64,000 nucleotides of DNA from Acidobacteriota bacterium (GCA_023389035.1 JAEWFC010000023.1:1-64000); one strand, 5' to 3'. Shown: positions 23,950-32,421, counted from the stretch's first letter. Notes: generated by a model not told the origin, from the sequence alone. Numbers and translations: made by a program.

Positions 23950-24240
23950 ATGAACTACACTTGGGATCCGGCGAAAAGGGCTAAAGTCGTCGCTGAACAT
24001 AAGGTGGATCTCGCGAACATCAAGGACATATTTGTCGATCCGTTCGCACTGGAGTTTATAGACGAGGCTCACTCCACAAACGACGAGCGCCGTTTCGCCA
24101 TCATCGGGCTCACTGCTGAGTGTGGTTTAATATACCTCGTGTTTACCGAGGTTTCCCAGGAAGAACTTCGATTCATTACTGCGCGAAAGGCTGAACCGTG
24201 GATGGTGAAAGAATATGAACAAGCAAGACGAAGAATCTGA
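23950..24240 (+). CDS. brnT: BrnT-family toxin
   Basis: 96 residues of the BrnT type, a RelE-like ribonuclease toxin: WDPAKRAKVVAEHKVDLANIKDIFVDP, then DERRFAIIGLTAECGLIYLVFTE and the C-terminal LRFITARKAEPWMVKEYEQARRR, which holds the conserved Arg and Glu residues of the family. It begins directly after the pdhB stop and overlaps its presumed partner by 26 bases, as toxin-antitoxin pairs do. The whole module sits inside the pyruvate dehydrogenase operon on the same strand, so it must be transcribed with it. Confidence 0.85.
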   Translation: MNYTWDPAKRAKVVAEHKVDLANIKDIFVDPFALEFIDEAHSTNDERRFAIIGLTAECGLIYLVFTEVSQEELRFITARKAEPWMVKEYEQARRRI

Positions 24241-24442
24241 GCTGGAGTTGATCGAAACAAGTGATGATGCACGGTCAGCGGGTCTGCAGCGCATCAAACG
24301 TTTACACTATTCCGGCCCGCTCGATAGGCTTGCTCTTGATGAGAACGTCATCGGGTCAAAGCTGCTAGCCGAGAAAATTCGTGAACAGCTTTTGAACGAT
24401 ACTGAATTTGTGGATCGTCTTCGTGAAAAATTGGCGGCGTAG
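24215..24442 (+). CDS. Possible antitoxin partner of BrnT, unrecognised family
   Basis: 75 residues. It is acidic in the N-terminal part (QDEESELELIETSDD), with a basic middle (LQRIKRLHY) and helical C-terminus (LLAEKIREQLLNDTEFVDRLREKL). It does not show the ribbon-helix-helix pattern of BrnA antitoxins, so the antitoxin role rests on position only: it overlaps brnT by 26 bases and follows it. It could be a new antitoxin type for BrnT, or simply a small protein of the operon. Confidence 0.6.
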   Translation: MNKQDEESELELIETSDDARSAGLQRIKRLHYSGPLDRLALDENVIGSKLLAEKIREQLLNDTEFVDRLREKLAA

Positions 24443-24466
24443 TGGAGAACATTTAACGAGGACAGT

Positions 24467-24847
24467 ATGAAAACCCGTCGTTCAATTGTAATTTCTGCGA
24501 TCCTAGTTCTGGTTTTTGCGATTCCCGTGTTCGCTGATCAGGCTGCCTGGGTCAGCTATGAAGAGGCGGCGCGAGCTCTGAAGGTTCTCGCGGGCCATCG
24601 GACGGTGAAGCATTTCTGCGCACCGTGTGGCGATACCGCGGTAACCGACGAAACCGTTGAGAGCATCGGCATGTTCCGCATCGCGGGCGAATCGTATTGG
24701 GAGGTTCAGATCAACGGCAAAGGCGTCGATCTCGCGTATCTCTACTTCCCCAAAAAGCGCGATAAATGGGTGAACGCGGCGATGGAAGCAAAGATCGACG
24801 TGTCAGACGTTCCAAAGGAACTTTCACGCGAGCTGCTCGGTAAGTAG
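24467..24847 (+). CDS. Small secreted protein with HFCAPCGD motif
   Basis: 126 residues: a clear signal peptide (MKTRRSIVISAILVLVFAIPVFA) and a mature part of about 100 residues with HFCAPCGDTAV, a CxxC pair that could form a disulfide or bind metal, then SYWEVQINGKGVDLAYLYFP. It has a GAGG Shine-Dalgarno. It lies between the BrnT pair and the E2 gene. I do not recognise the family; periplasmic location is the only safe inference. Confidence 0.75.
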   Translation: MKTRRSIVISAILVLVFAIPVFADQAAWVSYEEAARALKVLAGHRTVKHFCAPCGDTAVTDETVESIGMFRIAGESYWEVQINGKGVDLAYLYFPKKRDKWVNAAMEAKIDVSDVPKELSRELLGK

Positions 24848-24863
24848 CACTGACCAATTTTAT

Positions 24864-26204
24864 ATGGCTGAAAAATTCTTAATGCCGAAGCTGTCGCCCA
24901 CGATGGAAGAGGGCCAGATAGCGCGCTGGGTAAAAAACGAGGGCGATACGTTCGAGGCGAACGAAACCCTTGCCGAGGTCGATACCGACAAGGCGACCAT
25001 GGAAATGACCGCATTGTCGGGCGGTACGCTCCTCAAGATCATTAAGGGCGAAGGCCAGACGGCAGCTCTCGGCGAGGCGATCGCGATCATCGGTGAAGCC
25101 GGCGAAGATATTTCGGCTCTCCTCAGTGAGACATCGTCCAATGGCTCTGCGAAGCCAGAAGCTCCGGCATCAGCGGACGCCCAAACCAGGTCAGAAGCTC
25201 GCACTTCAGCATCCGGCGAGCAGCCAAAGTCAGAACCGCCTGCGTCAGCGGGCAGCCGGCAACCGAAGGCGGAAACACAAGCGGTAGCGAGTGTGTCTGA
25301 CAGATCTGACGCCGCTTCGTCTAACGGCGGCCGAATGATCGTATCCCCGATCGCCGCACGTATGGCGGCAGACAACGGCATCGATCTTCGCTCGCTGAAA
25401 GGTTCAGGCCCGAACGGACGCATCATCAAGCGCGATATCGAAGAAGCTCTCTCGAAAGGCCCGAGTGCGAACACTGAAACCCGGCGTGACTTTACACCGT
25501 CGACCGTCGTCGGTGCTTCGGCCTTCAGCGACGAGCCCGCGTCCAAGATGCGTCAGGTCATCGCTTCGCGTCTTGCGGAATCCATCGGCCCGATCCCCAC
25601 CTTCTATCTTACGGTCGAGATCGAGATGGACGGCGTGCTCGCGACCCGCAAGCAGATCAACGCGAATCTCGAGGACGACGCAAAGATCAGCGTAAACGAC
25701 ATCATCGTCAAAGCAGCCGCGATGTCGCTGCTCAAACATCCTTGGGTCAATGCGTCTTATCAGGACAAGACCGTCCGCTTTTACGAGCAGGCCGATATCG
25801 GTGTTGCCGTCGCTATCGATGAAGGGCTGATCACGCCGGTCGTACGCGGTGCGAATCTGAAGGGCCTTGCCGAGATCTCCGCCGAAATAAAAGACCTTGC
25901 CGCCAAGGCAAAGGACCGCAAACTGCAGCCCGAGGAATACACGGGCGCGACGTTCTCGATCAGCAACCTCGGAATGATGGGCATCAAGGAATTCACCGCG
26001 ATCATCAATCCGCCCGAGGCCGCGATCATCGCAGTCGGCGGTGCGGTTCCGACGCCGGTCGTGCGCGATGGCGAGATCGTCGTCCGCAATATCATGCACG
26101 TCACGATGTCGTGTGACCACCGCGTCGTCGACGGAGCCACCGGAGCCAAATTCCTCCAGACCTTCAAGCAAATGCTCGAAAGCCCTGCGATGATGCTGCT
26201 TTAG
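24864..26204 (+). CDS. pdhC: Dihydrolipoamide acetyltransferase (E2)
   Basis: 446 residues, the core of the pyruvate dehydrogenase complex, which transfers acetyl groups from lipoyl-lysine to CoA. A single lipoyl domain (1-80, Lys43 in EVDTDKATME) is followed by an Ala/Pro/Ser-rich linker (about 90-150) and a peripheral subunit-binding domain (about 153-190, SPIAARMAADNGIDL and GPNGRIIKRDIEEAL). The catalytic domain (about 215-446) has the HRVVDG motif (His419, Asp423). It ends the operon started by pdhA but is separated from pdhB by three small genes. Confidence 0.96.
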   Translation: MAEKFLMPKLSPTMEEGQIARWVKNEGDTFEANETLAEVDTDKATMEMTALSGGTLLKIIKGEGQTAALGEAIAIIGEAGEDISALLSETSSNGSAKPEAPASADAQTRSEARTSASGEQPKSEPPASAGSRQPKAETQAVASVSDRSDAASSNGGRMIVSPIAARMAADNGIDLRSLKGSGPNGRIIKRDIEEALSKGPSANTETRRDFTPSTVVGASAFSDEPASKMRQVIASRLAESIGPIPTFYLTVEIEMDGVLATRKQINANLEDDAKISVNDIIVKAAAMSLLKHPWVNASYQDKTVRFYEQADIGVAVAIDEGLITPVVRGANLKGLAEISAEIKDLAAKAKDRKLQPEEYTGATFSISNLGMMGIKEFTAIINPPEAAIIAVGGAVPTPVVRDGEIVVRNIMHVTMSCDHRVVDGATGAKFLQTFKQMLESPAMMLL

Positions 26205-26224
26205 TTTGAGAGCAACTTCAGAAT

Positions 26225-27733
26225 TCAGGGCTTCGCTTTCGAGCGAAGCCTTTCTGCTTTTTCACGGTCGGCTTGTGCTTTGGCTTCGTCGCCTTTTTGT
26301 TCGTAGGCACTCGCCCTGATCTCCAGCGCGTCAGTGTTGTCGGCATCAAGTTCTATCGCTCGCGTCGCATCGGCTATCGCCTGATCATAATTCCCGAGAT
26401 TGAGATGGACGATCGCACGGTTATTGAACCCGTCGCCGCTCTCGGGCGCCAATTTCAGGAAAGCGTCATAATCTCTCAGGGCCCGGTCGTGATCGCCGAT
26501 CTCGATAAATATGACCCCGCGATCGAAATATGCCTCCGACAGTTTTGGATCGAGTTCGATCGCTCGTTTCAGGTCCAGCAAGGCAGCTTCATAGTCTGAA
26601 AGCTTGACAAACGCCTGTCCGCGCCAGAGCCAGTATTCAGCCTTGCTGCCGTCGAGCTTGATCGCGGTCGAGTAATCATCGCGGGCCGCCCGCCAATCGT
26701 CGATCAGTTCAAGCACGCGTGCCCGATCTATGAAAATGCTCGGGTCGTTGTCGTCCGCGATCTGGATATATCTCGAGTAATCATCTATCGCTTTTCGATA
26801 CTCCTTTTTTGCCTCGTAGATCACTCCGCGATTGCCAAAGGCATATGCGCTCCGCGGATCGATCGCCAAAGCTCGCTCGATCTCACGCAGCGCCTCGTCG
26901 TATTTCTGCTTGCTCAGCAGCACGCGCCCGCGGCCAACGATCGCTTCCACATTCTTTGGATCGATCTTCAACGCCCATTCAAAATCCTTGTCTGCAAGAT
27001 CGGTCTCGTCTTTTTCGAGATAGGCATGTCCGCGCCGTTCATAGCCGTCCGGCTCGTTCGGCATCAGCCGGATGTAGACATTCAGGTCCTTGATCGCAGC
27101 GTCAGCGTTACCCAGGGAGCCATAGTTCCCCGCCCGATTAAAATACGCGTTGGCATCGTCGGGCTTGAGCTCGATCGCTTTCGTCAGGTCGCGAATAGCA
27201 CTCTGAATATCGTTGAGAGCCTTGTACGCTATAGCGCGGTTAAAGTACGCATCAAAATCGTCGCCGCCGATCGCCAGTGCCTTGGTATAGTCAGTTACCG
27301 CCTCCTGGAACTGTTTCAGTTCAATAAACGCGGTGCCGCGATCGAAGAGCACTGCCGCGTCATCGGCGTGAAATGCCAGAGCCTTGGTATAGTTTGTTAC
27401 CTTGCATTCCCGGGCGTCATCCGGACACTCATCAGCGAGCGTTGCGTATTTATCACACAGCAGCTCGCGAATAGCCCTGAGCAGTTCGTCGTCACCGCCC
27501 GCGTCCCGTAACGCTTTTTCGTCGCTCTCCGTAAGCTCGAATGCAAGACCGCGATCGCTTATCAGCTTTATCGCGATCTTGTTAGCCGTCGGGAGGTCGA
27601 GCTTGGTTTCCTTTAGACTGTTCAGCAACTCCTCCAGCGACACCTGCCCGGCCGCCTGCGCACCGACACTCGTCACCATAAAAACGCCCGCCACAATGGC
27701 TGAGGCGATCAGTAATACTCTCTTTGACTTCAT
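26225..27733 (-). CDS. Exported TPR protein, about eleven repeats
   Basis: 502 residues. Signal peptide 1-25, a helical N-terminal domain to about residue 100 with a Cys-bearing segment (LLCDKYATLADECPDDARECKV), then regular TPR units such as AYFNRAIAYKALNDIQSAIRDLTKAIELKP to the end. Such all-TPR exported proteins act as scaffolds. It is convergent with pdhC and flanked upstream by a repeat-rich region. No pathway assignment is possible. Confidence 0.88.
   Translation of the reverse strand: MKSKRVLLIASAIVAGVFMVTSVGAQAAGQVSLEELLNSLKETKLDLPTANKIAIKLISDRGLAFELTESDEKALRDAGGDDELLRAIRELLCDKYATLADECPDDARECKVTNYTKALAFHADDAAVLFDRGTAFIELKQFQEAVTDYTKALAIGGDDFDAYFNRAIAYKALNDIQSAIRDLTKAIELKPDDANAYFNRAGNYGSLGNADAAIKDLNVYIRLMPNEPDGYERRGHAYLEKDETDLADKDFEWALKIDPKNVEAIVGRGRVLLSKQKYDEALREIERALAIDPRSAYAFGNRGVIYEAKKEYRKAIDDYSRYIQIADDNDPSIFIDRARVLELIDDWRAARDDYSTAIKLDGSKAEYWLWRGQAFVKLSDYEAALLDLKRAIELDPKLSEAYFDRGVIFIEIGDHDRALRDYDAFLKLAPESGDGFNNRAIVHLNLGNYDQAIADATRAIELDADNTDALEIRASAYEQKGDEAKAQADREKAERLRSKAKP
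26229..26255 (+). terminator. Intrinsic terminator of the pdh operon
   Basis: GGCTTCGCT (26229-26237), a TTCG tetraloop and AGCGAAGCC (26242-26250), then TTTCT and a further T-rich stretch. It overlaps the last codons of the convergent TPR gene, so the same DNA ends one gene and encodes the end of another. Confidence 0.75.
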
Positions 27734-27811
27734 ATGAGGGAAAAGACCTTCGACCCGCTACTTTAGCATTTTCTCCACCCGAGAATCATCAGATTTTTTC
27801 GAGACCCGCGC

Positions 27812-27987
27812 AGCTCCGTAGGAGCGGAATGTTTGTAGCAGCCATGATCTTTAACGCGAGCCAGCTCCGTAAGAGCGACATGTTTGTAGAAAGATCGCCG
27901 GCCCAACGTTCCAGCTCCGTAGGAGCGGAATGTCTGTAGAACGAACAGCTCGCGTGCACAAACTCCGTAGGAGTGACACATCTGCAG
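27812..27987. repeat. Four-copy REP-like repeat array
   Basis: Four 27-base units (27812-27838, 27863-27889, 27913-27939, 27961-27987) with consensus AGCTCCGTAGGAGCGGAATG followed by TTTGTAG. The first 13 bases form a palindrome (GCTCCGTAGGAGC), so each transcript copy can fold. Period is 48-51 bases with unrelated spacers of 21-24 bases. The fourth copy is diverged but keeps compensating changes in the stem (ACTCCGTAGGAGT). This looks like a REP or RAYT-mobilised element rather than CRISPR. Confidence 0.75.
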
Positions 27988-28069
27988 AAGTCCGCGAGTT
28001 AGCAAGGGCTTATAACGCGGCACAAACGCTCTGAAACGACTCGGCCTCAACTCATTCGCAGGCGGCGAA

Positions 28070-28092
28070 GCCGACTTCACGACGAAGTCGGC
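28070..28092. repeat. 9-bp perfect hairpin
   Basis: GCCGACTTC at 28070-28078 pairs with GAAGTCGGC at 28084-28092 around ACGAC. It lies in the repeat-rich gap without a T-run, probably a member of a dispersed hairpin family. Confidence 0.45.
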
Positions 28093-28427
28093 AATTAGCC
28101 ACGCTCTTTAGGGCGAGGAAAGCGGCCGAACAATCCCCAGGGCGTTTTAACGTCCTTACCAAAAACCGGCTTCGGCCAGAGACTCGCTCAACTTCTCCTT
28201 TGAAACCGAGCCCTAGCTAACGCGCGGGCCCCTGCATTCAGCTTCGCGAGCTTGGCGTCTTTGCGTGAGACCTCTCTAACCTTGCAAATCGTGCAAATCG
28301 CGCATATCGCGCAAAGCATCATCTGAATCCGCTCCCCAAAGAGCCATAATCTACCGGGACCAATCCACCAGCCAGATCTTTGATAACTCGATCGTGATCG
28401 CGGCACCAGGATGCGGCACCAAATGTC

Positions 28428-28464
28428 GTCACCAAGAATGCGTCACCAAGAATGCGTCACCAAC
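28428..28464. repeat. 14-base tandem repeat
   Basis: GTCACCAAGAATGC is repeated at 28428-28441 and 28442-28455, with a partial third copy to 28464. A related GGCACCA pattern lies just upstream. No function is evident. Confidence 0.6.
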
Positions 28465-28600
28465 TGCACCGGTGCCAAGGCGCGCCCACACACTCGAAAG
28501 CTAGACGGAAAGGATGCACGTGGACACGATCGCGGACACAACTACCAAAGTGGCGCACTTATCAGGGTTTCCGGACGAAAATCGCCGAAAACGCCGATGT

Positions 28601-28707
28601 TTGTTCCGTACTGTTCCGCTCGCACGCGCACGCAGCGAAAAAAACGGGCAAAAAAGCCTATTTTTGTCCCAGGCTGTCCCAGGCGAACGCGCTCACGCTG
28701 GGACAAA
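28601..28707. repeat. Two diverged hairpin-forming units upstream of eamA
   Basis: A unit starting TTGTTCCGTACTGTTCCGCT at 28601 recurs 63 bases later as TTGTCCCAGGCTGTCCCAGG at 28664. The second has perfect 10-base arms TTTGTCCCAG (28663-28672) and CTGGGACAAA (28698-28707). It lies about 70 bp before the EamA start. Confidence 0.5.
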
Positions 28708-28777
28708 CATCGCACTTTTCGAGCGTTAGGCCGAAATGAGGTAATCTGTCGGTTTGGAAAAGAGGACGAACATCGAA

Positions 28778-29668
28778 ATGAAACCGGTGGCCGCCTTGCT
28801 GGCGGTGCAGGTCTTCTTTGGCTCGCTGCCGGTGATCGGAAAGGTCGTGCTTGCAGTGATCCCGGCATTGGCACTGGTCGGATTCCGGGTCGGCCTTACG
28901 GCGGCCGTCCTCTTTATAGTTCAGGCGTTTCGCGGGAGGCTTTGGCTCAAAGACCGGTCAGATTACAAAAGGCTCGCGGTGCTGAGTTTGTTCGGTGTGG
29001 TATTCAACCAGTACTTGTTCATCGGCGGCCTATCGTTCACAAAGGCCTCAAACACGTCGCTGCTGGCCGTCACGATCCCGATATTTACCATCGCGATCGG
29101 CGCGATGATAGGCACCGAAAGGCTGCGGTTAAAGAAAGCGATCGGTATATTTCTAGCCGCCCTGGGTGTCGTGATACTGATAGATCCGCGAAATGCGTCG
29201 TTCTCGTCCGACACGACGCTTGGCGACATAATGATCGTGCTGAATTCCCTTTCATACGGCATTTACGTGGCCACGTCGAAGGAGATCATTACGCGAAACG
29301 GGCCGTTCCGCTCGATGATGTGGGTGTTTATCTTTGCGAGTGTTATATGCGTGCCGATTGGGTTATTTTCGATGTCGGGCGTCGAGGCCGTCGTCGCCCC
29401 GACGATCTGGCTGCTCGTGATCTACATCGCGATGGTCGCAACGGCCGGCCCGTATCTGCTGAACGCCTACGCGATCGCAAAGGTCAGCGCGTCAACGGTT
29501 GCCGTCTTCATTTACCTGCAGCCGCTGATCGGGTTTATACTGGCGGCGATATTTTTGGGCGAGACGATCGACCTGAAATTTGCGATCGCGGCGGTATTAG
29601 TTTTCATCGGGGTATTTTTTGCGACCCGAACGAGTTCACAACCGTCGAAAAAAGATCAAAGCGGCTGA
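28778..29668 (+). CDS. EamA family (DMT) transporter
   Basis: 296 residues from the ATG at 28778. That start gives a membrane helix directly (MKPVAALLAVQVFFGSLPVIGK); a TTG 24 bases earlier is possible. Ten hydrophobic helices in two EamA halves, each ending in the usual LGVVILI or FIGVFFA type helix. It belongs to the drug/metabolite transporter superfamily, whose members export amino acids, nucleosides or other small metabolites; the substrate is unknown. The cytoplasmic tail is short and Ser/Lys-rich. It stands alone, 48 bases before the STAS gene. Confidence 0.88.
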   Translation: MKPVAALLAVQVFFGSLPVIGKVVLAVIPALALVGFRVGLTAAVLFIVQAFRGRLWLKDRSDYKRLAVLSLFGVVFNQYLFIGGLSFTKASNTSLLAVTIPIFTIAIGAMIGTERLRLKKAIGIFLAALGVVILIDPRNASFSSDTTLGDIMIVLNSLSYGIYVATSKEIITRNGPFRSMMWVFIFASVICVPIGLFSMSGVEAVVAPTIWLLVIYIAMVATAGPYLLNAYAIAKVSASTVAVFIYLQPLIGFILAAIFLGETIDLKFAIAAVLVFIGVFFATRTSSQPSKKDQSG

Positions 29669-29716
29669 AACCAAAAGCAACCGGAGGCGTAAACAGTTGC
29701 ACTTAAAAGATCTGGA

Positions 29717-30004
29717 ATGCCAACACAGATAACCCAGCATGAAACGGAAGCCGGAACGATCCTAAGGGTCGAAGGCGACCTGCTAGTAAGCGACGCCTTG
29801 CTGCTTGAGCGGATCGCGAAAGAATTGACCGGTAACGGCACCAACGTCCGAATCGATCTGGCAGACCTGGACTTTATGGACAGCGAATCTGCGGCCGTGC
29901 TGCGACGTCTGGCAAATGATCCGGCGGTCGAACTTGAGGGCTTAGAGATATTTCTGCAATCAGCGATAGACCTGGCCGAACGCAATTCTCGGAGCGAAAC
30001 CTGA
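29717..30004 (+). CDS. STAS-domain protein
   Basis: 95 residues, one STAS domain of the anti-sigma factor antagonist type: beta strand ILRVEGDLLVSDA, then VRIDLADLDFMDSESAAVLRRL, where the Asp-Ser after the DFMDS turn would be the phosphorylatable Ser of SpoIIAA-like proteins. It may take part in partner switching with an anti-sigma kinase, though no such partner is nearby. It precedes lpxD by 31 bases and could share its transcript. Confidence 0.75.
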   Translation: MPTQITQHETEAGTILRVEGDLLVSDALLLERIAKELTGNGTNVRIDLADLDFMDSESAAVLRRLANDPAVELEGLEIFLQSAIDLAERNSRSET

Positions 30005-30035
30005 CATTTCGCGGGAAACATTATAGATTTACCGA

Positions 30036-31058
30036 ATGAGATCAGGCGAGATCGCGAAGTTAGTTGGCGGAGAGTTGATCGGTGACCCGAATGTGGAAGT
30101 TCGATCGGTCGCGGCGTTTGATTCAGCAAAGACCGGCGATCTCGCTTTTTCGGAAAAAGCCTCACCCGAGCAGAGTACACATGCCTCGTGCCTGATCGCG
30201 TCAAGCGGATATGAGGGCAATAGGCCGCATGCATTGATAATCGTCGATTCGCCCAAACTTCAGTTCGCACGGGCCGCATCCGTGATTGTCCAGGCTAGAT
30301 CCGGCCCGCCGGAGATCCATCCAACTGCGGTAATTGGAGCAAATGCTAATGTTTCGGAGGCGGCCATTATCGGAGCTTTCTGCTGTGTAGGCGAAGGGAC
30401 GACGATCGGAGAAGGTACGCATCTAAGGGCAGGAGCTAAGGTCGGCGACAATGTATCGATCGGGAAAGACTGCTTTATCCACACTAACGTTTCTATCCAG
30501 GATGGATGCACGATCGGCGACCGGGTGATACTGCACTCAGGCGTGGTGATCGGAGCGGATGGATTTGGATTTGTAAAGGATAGCGACGGAGCATATGTAA
30601 AGTTCCCTCAGATCGGTACTGTCACGATCGGAGACGACGTTGAGATCGGGGCTAATACCTGCGTTGACCGTGGAGCATTAGGTGAAACCCGCATCGGCGA
30701 CGGAACGAAGATCGATAATCTCGTTCAGGTCGGCCACAACGTTTCGATCGGAAAACGCTGCGTTATTGCCGCTCAGACGGGGATCTCAGGCAGCGTCACC
30801 ATCGAGGACGACTGTGTGATCGGTGGGCAGGTAGGTTTTGGCGATCACGTTCGCGTGCAGAGTGGGGCGGTGATCGGATCGCAGGCAGGTGTGCTGCCCG
30901 GAAAGATCGTGCGGCCCGGCGTTTGGTGGGGCACACCGATACAACCGCTGGACGATTATAAAAAGCAGAACGCCATGGTAAAAGGTCTTGGCCGGCTGCG
31001 TGAAAAGGTCTCGCGGATCGAAAAGCTGGTAGCGACCGGTGAGGATCACGAACGCTGA
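30036..31058 (+). CDS. lpxD: UDP-3-O-acylglucosamine N-acyltransferase LpxD
   Basis: 340 residues. LpxD adds the second acyl chain in lipid A synthesis. The N-terminal uridine-binding domain (about 1-100) is followed by a left-handed beta-helix of many hexapeptide repeats (for example ITKGVHIGA-like units such as VSIGKDCFIHTNVSIQDGCTIG) containing the catalytic His in LVQVGHNVSIG. The C-terminal helix (NAMVKGLGRLREKVSRIEKL) completes the family pattern. It overlaps the convergent lpxB gene by 13 bases at the 3' end. Confidence 0.93.
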   Translation: MRSGEIAKLVGGELIGDPNVEVRSVAAFDSAKTGDLAFSEKASPEQSTHASCLIASSGYEGNRPHALIIVDSPKLQFARAASVIVQARSGPPEIHPTAVIGANANVSEAAIIGAFCCVGEGTTIGEGTHLRAGAKVGDNVSIGKDCFIHTNVSIQDGCTIGDRVILHSGVVIGADGFGFVKDSDGAYVKFPQIGTVTIGDDVEIGANTCVDRGALGETRIGDGTKIDNLVQVGHNVSIGKRCVIAAQTGISGSVTIEDDCVIGGQVGFGDHVRVQSGAVIGSQAGVLPGKIVRPGVWWGTPIQPLDDYKKQNAMVKGLGRLREKVSRIEKLVATGEDHER

Positions 31059-32203
31059 GCGATAAGCTTCACAATGGCCTCAGCCGCCCTTTTCGAAGCT
31101 CCGCCGTGGCCGAGTTTATCGGCGGCTACTCGCAGTCGCGATCGCACGTCACTGTTACTTTCAGGTTCAAGAAGCCGAAAGAGTTCGGCACTAAGTGTTT
31201 CAGCCGTCAGATCGTCCTGGATCAACTCATTCGCAACGCGTTCGCCTGCGATCAAGTTGATCAAGCCGAAGTGCTCGACGTCGATAAGCGGCCGCATCAG
31301 CTTGTAGTTAAAGGCCGATGTTTTGTAAACGATAGCCATCGGGGTCCCTATGATGCCCGCTTCGAGAGTAGCCGTTCCGCTGGTCACCGCTGCGACATCC
31401 GCAGCATTTAGAGCGTTGTACGTCTCGCCGACGAGGGCCTTGATCTTCAGCGGTTCGCTTGCTGCAGTACGGTGCTCAACGACCGCACGGAAGTGTTCGA
31501 AATGACGTTGCGATGCCAGGGCGGCAACGAATTGAATTGACGGGTCTTTCCGTTGCATTGTCCCGGCCGCCGCGAGCATTTCGGGCAATATTCGAACGAT
31601 CTCTTTGTGGCGACTTCCGGGTAACATCGCCACTAAGGGTTTGTAGGCATCGATCGAATGTTCTTGGCAAAACTCTTCCTTGCTCAATGTGGGATGGACC
31701 TCTCGAGCTAGCGGGTTCCCAACGTATTCAACGTGGTGAACACCATGATCGGCGTACCATGCTTTTTCAAATGGTAGGATCGATAACAGAAGCTCGACAT
31801 CCCGCTTGATGGTCCGGATCCTGTACCGCCGCCACGCCCATAGTTGCGGCGAAATATAGTAAACCACTGGAATCCCGTGTCTTTTGAGAGAACGGGCAAG
31901 TTTCAGATTAAATTCGGGAAAATCTACTAGTATCGCGACTGCCGGATGTCTAGTTCCTGCGCTGTTCAGCAATTTTCGATAAACGTTCAGGAATTTCGGC
32001 AACGCCCTCGCGATCTCCGGCAGGCCGACGATGGACAGTTCGTCAGAATGGACGACCGCATCGACGCCAGACTCCCGCATTTTTGGACCCGCAGCCCCGA
32101 AAAATGATGTGGTCGGTAAGATATTCCGGATCTCGTTGACAAGCTTCGCCGCGTGGGAATCGCCCGAGGCTTCGCCGGCAACAATTAGGATGCGAGTGTC
32201 CAT
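31046..32203 (-). CDS. lpxB: Lipid-A-disaccharide synthase LpxB
   Basis: 385 residues, a GT19 glycosyltransferase that joins UDP-diacylglucosamine and lipid X to the lipid A disaccharide. Signatures: N-terminal ILIVAGEASGDSHAAKLV, FFGAAGPKMRESG, then VVYYISPQLWAWR, MLPGSRHKEI and the C-terminal ATLEAGIIGTPMAIVYKTS acceptor/donor loop. Together with the convergent lpxD it shows that this organism makes lipid A. The short overlap of the two 3' ends is unusual for genes of one pathway, which normally run in the same direction. Confidence 0.94.
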   Translation of the reverse strand: MDTRILIVAGEASGDSHAAKLVNEIRNILPTTSFFGAAGPKMRESGVDAVVHSDELSIVGLPEIARALPKFLNVYRKLLNSAGTRHPAVAILVDFPEFNLKLARSLKRHGIPVVYYISPQLWAWRRYRIRTIKRDVELLLSILPFEKAWYADHGVHHVEYVGNPLAREVHPTLSKEEFCQEHSIDAYKPLVAMLPGSRHKEIVRILPEMLAAAGTMQRKDPSIQFVAALASQRHFEHFRAVVEHRTAASEPLKIKALVGETYNALNAADVAAVTSGTATLEAGIIGTPMAIVYKTSAFNYKLMRPLIDVEHFGLINLIAGERVANELIQDDLTAETLSAELFRLLEPESNSDVRSRLRVAADKLGHGGASKRAAEAIVKLIAQRS

Positions 32204-32324
32204 AAGCTAAGCCATATGCTCGCTTATTTTAGCTACTGTAGCAATGACAACCAATATTTGGGAGATAGGCATCAAAGCACCTTGAACAAGACATGTTGAA
32301 GCTAAGGGTTTTCCTCCCAGTTCC

Positions 32325-32353
32325 TTGCAGAACCCTTGCTAACTCTTTAAACT
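32325..32353 (+). promoter_or_regulatory. Promoter of the secreted PD40 protein gene
   Basis: TTGCAG at 32325-32330 and TAAACT at 32348-32353 with a 17-base spacer, 69 bases before the GTG start. Confidence 0.5.
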
Positions 32354-32421
32354 AGTGTGTTTTGGCCTGCGGGTACATAGTTCGACGAATAATATCTTTT
32401 TCCCATTTTTGGAGGCATTTT

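Larger units (their letters stand above)
27734..28777. other. Gene-free, repeat-rich region
   Basis: About 1 kb without a supported gene between the TPR and EamA genes. It holds the REP-like array at 27812-27987, a 9-bp hairpin at 28070-28092, a short tandem repeat at 28428-28464 and two diverged copies of a hairpin unit at about 28601-28707. Open frames here translate repeats and look like chance. The stretch at about 28245-28275 (CTTCGCGAGCTTGGCGTCTTTGCGTGAGA) resembles a degenerate intergenic repeat common in many bacteria. Confidence 0.6.

Noticed and set aside
27812..27987. CRISPR array
   Set aside because: Spacers are only 21-24 bases, the repeat is palindromic over its first half and varies between copies, there are only four copies, and no cas gene is in the window. 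A REP-like element fits better.
28188..28406. 72-residue protein in the repeat region
   Set aside because: It translates a common degenerate intergenic repeat (SRKDAKLAKL-type reading) and has no start signal.
28411..29706. 431-codon open frame overlapping the EamA gene
   Set aside because: It is in another frame of the transporter gene, begins in repeats and has no protein-like pattern; the EamA frame has a membrane-protein sequence throughout.
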